Origin: Candidatus Acetothermia bacterium
GTDB taxonomy: Bacteria > Bipolaricaulota > Bipolaricaulia > Bipolaricaulales > Bipolaricaulaceae
Assembly: GCA_011057175.1 (NCBI GenBank)
Contig: DSBZ01000009.1
Location: 1 to 8,824 of the forward strand
Length of the DNA: 8,824 bases
Reading direction: 5' to 3'
In this document: positions 1 to 6,847 of the stretch, in pieces
Layout: each line of letters starts with the position of its first letter
How positions within the stretch are numbered: position 1 is the first letter of the stretch
Notes under the pieces: generated by a model
What the model saw: the letters and a program-made list of their open reading frames with translations, nothing else
Databases searched by the model: none
Told to the model about the DNA's origin: nothing
Translations under genes and position numbers: made by a program

Positions 1-658
1 GGACCTCGTGCTGGGCCCGGACGGTCTGGACGATGTCCTCCTCCGTCCAGTTCGACTTCCCCCGCAGGCCGAGGAGGCCGAGTTCACCGTGGAGCTCCGG
101 CGAGATCTGCCAGAGGAGGAACAGCCCGGCGGCATCGAGGAGCTCCCTGTCTGTAAGCGGACGCGCGCTCCGCAGAACATTGAGCTGGGCGTAGTACGGA
201 TCGTAGTGCTTCCCGCCCGGGCGGAGCATGTACGGGTTGATCCAGAAGAACTGTTCCTGCATCGCCGCCCGGGTCTCCGGGGTCAGGGAGGCGGGATCCG
301 AAAGGAGCGCCCACGTCCACCGGAGGTGGTTGTCCACCGCCCCGATGAGCTCGTACAACCCGCCCCGGGACCGCTCCTCGTCCGTGATCTCCACGTAGTC
401 GAGGAGCTGCCAAAGCAGGCTTGGCTGGAGGTTGTAGGTGACCACAACCCCCGGGTGCTCGAGGAGGATGAGCGGGGAATCCAGGTACTCCTGAACCCCG
501 TGCACCCGCACCCAGGGGAGCTCGTAGTCCCCGGTGAGGCGGTTCCAGTAGAGAGGCTGGTGCTGATGCCACACGATGGCCAGGTTCAGGGGTTCCTTGG
601 GCAGCCCCAGCGGGCTCAGGACCAGGAGCAGAGCGCCGACAACGAGCAAGACGCGCAT
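1..658 (-). CDS. Secreted glycoside hydrolase family 57 protein, N-terminal part (cut by window edge)
   Basis: GH57 enzymes are retaining alpha-glucan hydrolases or transferases (amylase, amylopullulanase, branching enzyme). The minus-strand frame starts at ATG 658-656 and is open to the left edge: 219 residues are visible and the C-terminal part is missing. Residues 1-20 form a signal peptide (MRV, then a Leu/Val-rich core). Directly after it comes the GH57 motif I, WHQHQP (30-35), followed by a family-like WVRVHG stretch (49-54). The nucleophile Glu and acid Asp motifs would lie beyond the edge and cannot be checked. The start is fixed by AGGAGGT at 664-670, five bases upstream. The signal peptide suggests an extracellular glucanase rather than a cytoplasmic branching enzyme. 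A 130-nt gap separates it from the phosphoesterase gene upstream, so it may have its own promoter. Family assignment is firm; substrate is unknown. Confidence 0.88.
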   Translation of the reverse strand, partial: MRVLLVVGALLLVLSPLGLPKEPLNLAIVWHQHQPLYWNRLTGDYELPWVRVHGVQEYLDSPLILLEHPGVVVTYNLQPSLLWQLLDYVEITDEERSRGGLYELIGAVDNHLRWTWALLSDPASLTPETRAAMQEQFFWINPYMLRPGGKHYDPYYAQLNVLRSARPLTDRELLDAAGLFLLWQISPELHGELGLLGLRGKSNWTEEDIVQTVRAQHEV

Positions 659-788
659 GGTCCACCTCCTACCCGTGAGTCTACTCGACCATCATCCCCG
701 CGCCAGCGGCGGATCGGGAGGCATCAACCCCTGCTTCTGCTTCGCAGGTGATGCGGGGTGGGTCTGCCCGGCCGCCGCCCGGAGCGGG
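659..788. other. Intergenic region between the phosphoesterase and GH57 genes, possible weak promoter
   Basis: This 130-nt gap is the longest in the minus-strand block. On the minus strand a TAGACT (678-683) could be a -10 box, placing the transcript start just upstream of the AGGAGGT ribosome binding site of the GH57 gene. The -35 position (about 701-706, CTGGCG) is poor. No U-tract terminator follows the phosphoesterase stop, so read-through from the upstream operon is equally possible. No other structure is convincing. Confidence 0.25.
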
Positions 789-1946
789 TCAGTCTCTGGG
801 CAGGGTGAACGCGTCGAGGATCGTGGCGCTGGGGACAATCTCCTCTTCCACCTGCCGGGCGACCCCCACCACCTCCACAGCGATCCCCTTAGGGCCCGTC
901 TCCACCCAGAGGTAGAACAGGTGGTCGTCGTAGGCCACCCGAGATCCCTCCAGACGCTCCGGCCCAAGGGGGCGCAGCGTGGCGCCGCCGCCACCCACCA
1001 CGAGGTACGTCACCCCGTCCCGCTCGATCCGCTCGTAGTTGTGGGCATGCCCGGTGAACACAATATCCACCCCGAGCTCCACAAACACCGGATGCCAAAG
1101 GGTCTGGAGACCTTCGACGCCGGGGTGGTAGATCGCGTCGGAGGAGAACACCGGGTGGTGGAAGATCACGAACTTGTGGGGCTCCGGGCCGGACAGGCTC
1201 TCCCGGATCCAGTCCACCTGATCCACGTAGTCCTGGGGCCGCCGGGCGTTCGTGTCCAATCCCACCACCACCACGTCGCCCCAGCGCAGGGTCCACCAAC
1301 GTTTGTCGAGCCGCCCCCCACCCGGAGGAAAGGTGAAGTGCTGGTAGTACGTGATGCTGTTGCGCTCGTGGTTCCCGAGGACGGGAAGGAGCGGGGCCCA
1401 CCGCAGGACCGGGGCCATGGACCGGAAGAAGAACTCCCAGTGGGAAGGGATCGGGGTCTCCACGAGATCCCCCCCGTGGAGGATGAAGTGGTAGAGGAAC
1501 GGCCCTCGGTCCAGCGCCTCGGCCACGAGGCGCACCCGGTTCGTGCCCTCCCACTGCCACTGTGTGTCCGCGACGACGGCAAACACCACCGTCGCCCCCG
1601 GGGGCGGGGCGGTGCGGAACGACCCGACGGGGGAGCGGCTCCCATCGGGGAAGACCACCTGGTACACGTACCACGTGTCGGGAAGGAGGCCGTCCAGGCG
1701 CAGGTGGACGATCTCCCGGTCCGCGGCGGCACTTGGGGTGTAGGTCTGGGCGAGGGGGAAGGGATCGAGGGGCCACCCGGGGGCAAGCGGTCCGTACTCC
1801 ACCCGGGCCGGGGAAGCCGGAGCGGAGGCCCAACTCACCGTGACCGCGTGGGCGTCGGGGGCGCCTGTCCAGGGACCGTAGGCGAGAGGCGAGGCCGCGG
1901 CTCCGCCGGTCAAGAACGCGGCCAGGAGAACCGCTGCCAGCCTCAT
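789..1946 (-). CDS. Secreted purple-acid-phosphatase-like metallophosphoesterase
   Basis: A predicted exported phosphomonoesterase or phosphodiesterase of 385 aa. Residues 1-19 are a signal peptide. About 30-113 form an Fn3-like N-terminal domain of the purple acid phosphatase (PAP) type, containing a RVEYG motif and ending in GSFRTAPP. About 119-350 hold the metal-binding core: D127 (VADTQ), D160 (HGGD), N192/H193 (GNHE), H263/H264 (FHHP), H300 and H302 (GHAHNYER). All two-metal ligand positions are present, but true PAPs have GDxxY and here the Tyr position is E163, so a classical Fe(III)-tyrosinate enzyme is unlikely. The ATG at 1946 is chosen because it begins the signal peptide and is preceded by GGAG. 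The frame is open further upstream, but that stretch overlaps the nuclease gene and reads as low-complexity Arg/Gly/Pro. The start lies 2 nt after the nuclease stop, so translation is probably coupled. Substrate unknown. Confidence 0.9.
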   Translation of the reverse strand: MRLAAVLLAAFLTGGAAASPLAYGPWTGAPDAHAVTVSWASAPASPARVEYGPLAPGWPLDPFPLAQTYTPSAAADREIVHLRLDGLLPDTWYVYQVVFPDGSRSPVGSFRTAPPPGATVVFAVVADTQWQWEGTNRVRLVAEALDRGPFLYHFILHGGDLVETPIPSHWEFFFRSMAPVLRWAPLLPVLGNHERNSITYYQHFTFPPGGGRLDKRWWTLRWGDVVVVGLDTNARRPQDYVDQVDWIRESLSGPEPHKFVIFHHPVFSSDAIYHPGVEGLQTLWHPVFVELGVDIVFTGHAHNYERIERDGVTYLVVGGGGATLRPLGPERLEGSRVAYDDHLFYLWVETGPKGIAVEVVGVARQVEEEIVPSATILDAFTLPRD

Positions 1947-1948
1947 CG

Positions 1949-2764
1949 CTACTCCCTCACCTCCACCTGCTCCGGGGACTGCACCACGATCCGCGGGCCG
2001 CCTCCGAAGCTGTCCCAGAGGAGTTCCCCCGTCACGGCCACCGTCTGTCCGACCAGCGCCTCTGGGGCGAGCTCCACCTCTGTCCACGCCCCGGGGCACG
2101 TCCCCAGATCGAGGATCGCCCGGAACCCGTACTGACTCCCCGCCGCCCGGAGCGACGGGCCCGCGGGACCCGGGGCGGCGCTGGCCACCGCGAACACGAC
2201 CGTGACCACCTCGGTCACGTAGGTCACGGGACGCGCCTCCATCTCCTCGAGGTTCAGGGGATCCGGAAATGCTCCCCAAAGGCCGAGCTTGTCCACCTGG
2301 GCGAGGGCGCGGGCGCGCAGGAGCCGGCAGTAGTACCTCTCCTGTTCGGGGTAGAACACGAGGATGCGTGCCAGTCCGGCGCGCACGATCGCCTCGCTGA
2401 TCAGGGTCCATCCGTCGTCCGTCTCCACCCACAGATGGGCGAGGAGGCGGCGGTGGCGGTCCCGCAGCTCGAACGGGTTGAGCTCCACGTACACCGTCTT
2501 CCCCATTGTGAGGGAGCGCAGGTAGCGCGTCGCATCGTCCGCAAACGGCTCGCCCACCTCCGGAGTGTCAATCCCGAGGAGGCGCACCGCCTCTGAACTC
2601 CACACTCCCGCGGGGGGATCTTCCGTGAACCGGACCTGCACCGTGTCCCCGTCGTACCAGCGCAGGATCCGGGCGGGGATTGCTCCCTCCGGAGGCTGCG
2701 CTGCCACACACCCCAACCCGACAGACAGAACAAGGACGACCACACACAGCTGCATTCCGCGCAC
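1949..2764 (-). CDS. Secreted staphylococcal-nuclease-like protein with OB-like C-terminal domain, catalytic residues intact
   Basis: A thermonuclease (SNase) homolog of 271 aa that probably cleaves nucleic acid outside the membrane. The N-terminus is hydrophobic with C19 in an imperfect lipobox (GLGC), so it may be secreted or a lipoprotein. The SNase domain spans about 27-165: YDGDT (37-41, Ca-ligand Asp positions D38/D40), VRLLGIDTPE (60-69, matching R35, D40 and E43 of S. aureus nuclease at R61, D66 and E69) and RDRHRRLLA (101-109, R106 matching R87). The catalytic set is therefore complete. Residues about 182-270 look like an OB-fold extension, with a V(x)GQTVAVTGEL strand and a final VVQSPEQVEV strand, as in OB domains attached to extracellular nucleases. 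The start is GTG 2764, not the ATG nine bases inside, because AAGGAGG sits five bases before the GTG. It lies 13 nt after the permease stop and 2 nt before the phosphoesterase start. Confidence 0.88.
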   Translation of the reverse strand: MRGMQLCVVVLVLSVGLGCVAAQPPEGAIPARILRWYDGDTVQVRFTEDPPAGVWSSEAVRLLGIDTPEVGEPFADDATRYLRSLTMGKTVYVELNPFELRDRHRRLLAHLWVETDDGWTLISEAIVRAGLARILVFYPEQERYYCRLLRARALAQVDKLGLWGAFPDPLNLEEMEARPVTYVTEVVTVVFAVASAAPGPAGPSLRAAGSQYGFRAILDLGTCPGAWTEVELAPEALVGQTVAVTGELLWDSFGGGPRIVVQSPEQVEVRE

Positions 2765-2769
2765 CCTTG

Positions 2770-2776
2770 CCTCCTT
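2770..2776 (-). promoter_or_regulatory. Ribosome binding site that decides the GTG start of the nuclease
   Basis: AAGGAGG on the minus strand ends five bases before GTG 2764-2762. The in-frame ATG at 2755-2753 would be 14 bases away, too far for this site. The site lies in the 13-nt gap after the permease stop (TAG 2780-2778). Confidence 0.7.
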
Positions 2777-2777
2777 C

Positions 2778-3944
2778 CTAGCGTTCGTAATGCACGCGCT
2801 TCTGAACCACGGTGAGCTGGAACAACGACAGAGCGAAGATGATGGCGAACAGGATCACCGAGGCGGCCGACGCGAGCCCGTAGTGGCCAGCGTCGAACGC
2901 CTTGGTGAACACGTAGTACACCACGGTCAGTCCCGATTTCTGCGGTCCCGGCCCCTGAAGAAGGATCAGCACCTCCTCGAAGATCTTGAACGAGCCGATG
3001 AGGGAGATGATGAGGAGGAAGAAGATCTGCGGGGTGAGCAGTGGGACGGTGATCTTCCGCCATACGCCGAACGCCCCCGCTCCGTCCACCCGCGCCGCTT
3101 CATAGTACTCGCGATCGATACCCTGCATCCCAGCGAGCAGGATCAGCGCCTGGTAGCCCGTGAACCGCCATACGTTCATGATCACCAGGGCAGGCATCAC
3201 GTAGCGCGGGTCGTTGAGCCAGTTGATGAGGCTGAACTGGAGGCCAAACCAGCCAGCTAAAGTACTCAAGAAGTAGTTGAGGAGGCCAAAGTTCCGGTCG
3301 TAGATCCACGCCCAGACCATGGTGATTGCCACGACCGGGGTGATGTAGGGAAGGAAGCTCGCCAGCCGAAAGAACGCCTTCCCCCGCAGCTCCCGATGGA
3401 GCAGGGTCGCCAGGAGAAGCGCCAAGAACAGGGTTGTTGGAACGCTGGTCCCCACGTACACAGACGTGTTCAACAGAGCCTTTCCGAAGTCCGGGTCCCG
3501 AAACGCGCGGGTGAAGTTGGCCCACCCCACCCACTCCATCGCCCAGCCTGTGGTGGCCTGGTGCACCCGAATCTCCTCTCCCTCGCGGACGATGATGTAC
3601 TCCTGGCCCGACGCCTCGTCCTTGATCACCCAACGGTCGGCCTGACGCAGGCGCACCCACAGGTCGTCGGGCGTCGCCCCGCGCTTGCGCAGAACGTCCG
3701 CCAGTTCATCGGGGATCCGGCCCCGGGCGAGGGTCGTCGCCCAAGCGGAGCTGTCCACCGTGACGTACACCACATGGCCAGGTACGGTGCGGGTGCGGAT
3801 GTCGTAGACGCTGTAGCGGAAAGCGTTTACAAACGGGTAGAACGTGAACACGCCCAGCACCGCGAGGGTGGGCAGGAGGTACACGTATGCCTCCAGGGTA
3901 TCCCACCAGAACCGCCGACCCTTCCGCAGCGTAGGCAGCTTCAC
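2778..3944 (-). CDS. CUT1-type ABC importer permease, MalF/UgpA-like, with enlarged first external loop
   Basis: Inner-membrane permease subunit of a binding-protein-dependent importer, 388 aa. TM1 is at about 20-42. Further segments lie at about 160-182, 197-214, 250-272, 303-322 and 357-380, the core of six. The cytoplasmic EAA loop that docks the ATPase is at 281-300 (YYEAARVDGAG, then WRKITVPLL). UgpA-type proteins usually have some 20-30 residues between TM1 and the conserved WVGWANFTRAF segment (138-148). Here there are roughly 85 extra, mostly polar residues (about 50-135), including KRGATPDDLW and EGEEIRVHQ. This is where MalF carries its P2 loop, which contacts the binding protein. 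The start GTG 3944 has no nearby ribosome binding site; it follows a strong hairpin by five bases and overlaps an ATG-TGA. Its partner is the MalG-like permease upstream. Confidence 0.9.
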   Translation of the reverse strand: MKLPTLRKGRRFWWDTLEAYVYLLPTLAVLGVFTFYPFVNAFRYSVYDIRTRTVPGHVVYVTVDSSAWATTLARGRIPDELADVLRKRGATPDDLWVRLRQADRWVIKDEASGQEYIIVREGEEIRVHQATTGWAMEWVGWANFTRAFRDPDFGKALLNTSVYVGTSVPTTLFLALLLATLLHRELRGKAFFRLASFLPYITPVVAITMVWAWIYDRNFGLLNYFLSTLAGWFGLQFSLINWLNDPRYVMPALVIMNVWRFTGYQALILLAGMQGIDREYYEAARVDGAGAFGVWRKITVPLLTPQIFFLLIISLIGSFKIFEEVLILLQGPGPQKSGLTVVYYVFTKAFDAGHYGLASAASVILFAIIFALSLFQLTVVQKRVHYER

Positions 3945-3949
3945 ATGAT

Positions 3950-3980
3950 CGAGCGGGGGAGGGCTACCCTCCCCCGCTCG
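3950..3980 (-). promoter_or_regulatory. Perfect 14-bp hairpin between binding-protein and permease genes
   Basis: An inverted repeat with arms 3950-3963 and 3967-3980 and a 3-nt loop (3964-3966); the core arm is GAGCGGGGGAGGG. On the minus strand it begins 8 nt past the binding-protein stop and ends five bases before the permease GTG. No U-run follows, so it is not a classical intrinsic terminator. Hairpins in the malE-malF gap of enteric bacteria stabilise the upstream mRNA so that the binding protein is made in excess, and the same role is likely here. The 5' arm also contains the only purine-rich, SD-like run ahead of the permease, so folding may in addition limit permease translation. Confidence 0.75.
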
Positions 3981-3988
3981 GTCTCCTT

Positions 3989-5182
3989 CTACTTGATGGC
4001 GTCGATCTCCGCCGCGAGGGCATCAAGCACCGCTTGCGGCGTGTCTTCCCCCATGAGGAGGAGCTCCCAGTAGGTGATGAGGAGGCTCCGCATGTCCATG
4101 TACCGCGGGTGGAGGAGCTGTCCGAACCCTCCGGCGATGAGCTGGTCGGTCATCACCTTCTGCGCAGGCTTCCCCGCGATGTAGCTCTGCCAGAGGTCCC
4201 CGTAGATCGCACTCCGCGTCACTGGGAGGTACCCCGTCTTCTGGGCCCAGTAGACGATGTTGTCTTCGCGAAGCAGGAACGCGATCAACGCTGCCGCTGC
4301 CTCGATCTGCGCCCGGGAAGCTTTCGGCGCAAACACGGCCAGGTTCGTCCCCTGAATCATGGATGCGCAGTTCCCGTCGTGGCAAGGCAGAGGAGCCACC
4401 GCAAGGGGGACCCCCGCGGCGTTGGCAGCGTTCATGTTGTAGGTGTAGCCCGCCGACGTGTCGATGAACGCCCCAATTGCGATTCCCTTCGCGATGGCGT
4501 CAGAGGTGTAGGCGCTATCAAGAAGCGCGTACTGAGCCAGCCGCGCCGCGAACTCCGCAGCCTCCAGCCCTGCCGGGTTGTTGATTGTCACCTCCGACCA
4601 GTCGTCGGACAGGATGGAACCACCGGCCTGGTAGAGGAGGGTGAGGAAGATCTCCGGGTTCGGGGGACGGAACGCCGTTCCGTAGACGCCCTTTTCCTCA
4701 TCCTTGCCGATCGCGGTGACGATGGACTCGAACTCCTCCCAAGTCCTCGGTGGATCGGGAACGAGATCGGGCCGGTAGTAGAGGACGAGGATCGATTTGT
4801 TGAACGGAACCGTCACCATCCGACCCTCGAACAGCTCGTCGAACTGGGGGAGGAGGTCGGCTTGGATCTCCGCGGGCAGGAACAGGTCGAGGTCCACCAG
4901 GGCATCGAGCCACTGGGTGGTCCAGTTTTGGTACTGCTGGGCCAGGATCGGGGGTTCGCCGGCGGCCACAGCCGCGATCAGCTTCTGCTGCAGGGCGCTG
5001 TAGCCGCCCTGGTACACGAGGTCCACCTTGATCCCCGGGTTCTCCTCCTGGAACTTGTCGACAAGCTCGGTCAGCGTCTCTCCGAGCGCCCTGGACATGG
5101 CGTGCCAGAAACTGATTGTCACTTGGCCGAGGGCTCCAACCCCCAACGCGCACACCAACATGAATACCGCTACTCGTCGCAT
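3989..5182 (-). CDS. Extracellular solute-binding protein, family 1 (UgpB/MalE-like)
   Basis: Substrate-capture subunit of the ABC importer, 397 aa, typical for family 1. Residues 1-19 are a signal peptide ending ALG; there is no lipobox, so a soluble periplasmic or exported protein is likely. The mature N-terminus has SFWHAM (24-29), then an LxxLVDKFQEENPGIKV helix-strand (about 38-53) and GG-YSALQQKL (59-68). This resembles UgpB, where a WHSM segment and an ENP motif occur at the same places. TWEEF (147-151) and GYLPVT (317-322) are also family hallmarks. C267 and C272 could form a disulfide. UgpB binds glycerol-3-phosphate and glycerophosphodiesters, but family 1 proteins also bind many sugars, so the ligand is not settled. 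The start ATG 5182 is preceded by GGAGGTG; a longer in-frame extension to 5320 lacks the signal peptide and is not used. It lies between the two permease genes. Confidence 0.9.
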   Translation of the reverse strand: MRRVAVFMLVCALGVGALGQVTISFWHAMSRALGETLTELVDKFQEENPGIKVDLVYQGGYSALQQKLIAAVAAGEPPILAQQYQNWTTQWLDALVDLDLFLPAEIQADLLPQFDELFEGRMVTVPFNKSILVLYYRPDLVPDPPRTWEEFESIVTAIGKDEEKGVYGTAFRPPNPEIFLTLLYQAGGSILSDDWSEVTINNPAGLEAAEFAARLAQYALLDSAYTSDAIAKGIAIGAFIDTSAGYTYNMNAANAAGVPLAVAPLPCHDGNCASMIQGTNLAVFAPKASRAQIEAAAALIAFLLREDNIVYWAQKTGYLPVTRSAIYGDLWQSYIAGKPAQKVMTDQLIAGGFGQLLHPRYMDMRSLLITYWELLLMGEDTPQAVLDALAAEIDAIK

Positions 5183-5264
5183 GTTACCCACCTCCGTGAA
5201 CTGTCCAGACGCCTCTTGTGGTTGCCGTCGGAAACCCATCCGTTGTGCTCTGTTCTCACCCCCC

Positions 5265-6119
5265 TCACTTGATCCCCGTGCGGGCAATGCCTTGGATGAA
5301 CTGCCGTTGTGCGAAGGCAAACAGGATCAGCACGGGGACGATGGCCATCGTCGCTGCTGCCATCAGCCGCGGATAGTCCGTGCCGATGTCCATCATGAAG
5401 AATCTTAGCCCCACGGGGACGGTTCGCAATCCCACCTTGTCGGTCATGATGATCACCCACAGGAACGCGTTCCAGGAACCGACGAACTTGAACAGGGCCA
5501 CGGTGGCGATGCCGGGGCGAACCAGCGGTACTGCGATCTGGAACATGTACCGCAACCGAGAGCACCCGTCGATCCGGGCCGAGTCCCATAATTCGTCGGG
5601 AATGGTCTTGAAGAACTGCCGCAGGAGAAAGATCCCGAACACCCCCGCCGTCCAGGGGATGATGAGGGCCCAATACGTGTTGTACCAGCCCAACCGGTTG
5701 ATGAGGACGAAACTCGGGACGAGCAGCATCTGCCCCGGGATCATGAGCGTTCCAAGAAGAAGCCCAAGCAGAAGGCCTCGGCCGAAGAAGTTCATCTTTG
5801 CCAAGACGTAGGCAGCGGGGATGCTCGTGGCCACATCGCCCACGGTGGTTGTCACAGCGAGGAAGAACGAGTTCCAGAAGTAGATAGCGAACGGTGCTGC
5901 GTTCCATGCGGCAGGGTAGTTGCCCCATTGAGGAGGATTGGGGATCCACTGGGGGGGGATACGCAACGCCTGGGTGATGTCCTTGAGGGAGGTGGTGATC
6001 ATCCAGAACAGAGGCATCCCCATGATCACTGCGACGAACAAGAGAAGCGCGTAGACCACAACGAGACCCACCCCCCGCCTCAGGAGATAGGCATTCACCC
6101 TCAGCCCGTGGCCCGCCAT
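5265..6119 (-). CDS. CUT1-type ABC importer permease, MalG/UgpE-like
   Basis: Second inner-membrane permease subunit, 284 aa, the normal length for the MalG/UgpE family. Six hydrophobic segments are visible at about 17-40, 80-100, 114-138, 147-168, 205-223 and 253-272. The EAA loop is at about 177-201 (ELWDSARIDG, then AVPLVRP). The WGNYPAAW segment (65-72) after TM1 is typical of this family. The start ATG 6119 is chosen because GAGGAG lies six bases upstream; the in-frame extension to 6161 adds a polar, unrelated stretch. It is the first gene of the minus-strand unit, and an 82-nt gap separates it from the binding-protein gene. Usual order in such operons is binding protein first and this subunit last; here the MalG-like gene comes first. 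Confidence 0.92.
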   Translation of the reverse strand: MAGHGLRVNAYLLRRGVGLVVVYALLLFVAVIMGMPLFWMITTSLKDITQALRIPPQWIPNPPQWGNYPAAWNAAPFAIYFWNSFFLAVTTTVGDVATSIPAAYVLAKMNFFGRGLLLGLLLGTLMIPGQMLLVPSFVLINRLGWYNTYWALIIPWTAGVFGIFLLRQFFKTIPDELWDSARIDGCSRLRYMFQIAVPLVRPGIATVALFKFVGSWNAFLWVIIMTDKVGLRTVPVGLRFFMMDIGTDYPRLMAAATMAIVPVLILFAFAQRQFIQGIARTGIK

Positions 6120-6201
6120 GCTCTTCTCCTCTACTCTATCCCCTGCTCCGGACAAGGGCAACCTTGGCCTGTGCCAGGTGGTGGGCTACGATCCCCGGAC
6201 G
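6120..6201. promoter_or_regulatory. Divergent promoter region between transporter operon and thymidine kinase
   Basis: This 82-nt gap separates two divergently transcribed genes. On the plus strand, TTGGCC (6164-6169), a 17-nt spacer and TACGAT (6187-6192) form a plausible sigma-70-like promoter with a predicted start at about 6199. On the minus strand, TTGCCC (6156-6161), a 17-nt spacer and TAGAGT (6133-6138) form a second candidate, though its start near 6126 would clip the GAGGAG ribosome binding site (6126-6131), so it is weaker. An inverted repeat TGGC-CTGT-GCCA (6165-6176) overlaps the plus-strand -35 box and could be an operator. These are pattern matches by eye only. Confidence 0.4.
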
Positions 6202-6789
<588 letters not shown>

Positions 6790-6834
6790 CCCCGCCGTGG
6801 GCGCCCCCCTTCACTTCGGGTACCCTTTTCCGTT

Positions 6835-6842
6835 GGAGGAGG
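6835..6842 (+). promoter_or_regulatory. Ribosome binding site that decides the GTG start of the second SNase-like gene
   Basis: GGAGGAGG lies five bases before GTG 6848 and eight before GTG 6851. It rules out the long open frame extending upstream to 6680, which overlaps the thymidine kinase gene. The choice between the two adjacent GTGs stays open. Confidence 0.6.
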
Positions 6843-6847
6843 TGGTT

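Noticed and set aside
731..747. Small repeat and hairpin (CTGCTTCTGCTTCGCAG) in the gap before the GH57 gene
   Set aside because: The stem is only four base pairs and no U-run follows, so it is not convincing as a terminator or regulatory element.
576..2135. Long plus-strand open frame (519 codons) opposite the phosphoesterase and nuclease
   Set aside because: Its translation is low-complexity and rich in Arg, Gly, Pro and His, with no domain, and it lies antisense to two well-supported genes. It is a high-GC shadow.
1947..2432. N-terminal extension of the phosphoesterase frame
   Set aside because: It overlaps the nuclease gene and would bury the signal peptide at 1946; the added sequence is Arg/Gly-rich with no family resemblance.
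4034..5272. Plus-strand open frame (412 codons) opposite the binding-protein gene
   Set aside because: It is antisense to a well-recognised solute-binding protein and its translation shows only mirrored, charged low-complexity sequence.
6799..6806. GGGCGCCC palindrome after thymidine kinase as a possible terminator
   Set aside because: It is a short self-complementary run without a loop and without a following T-run.
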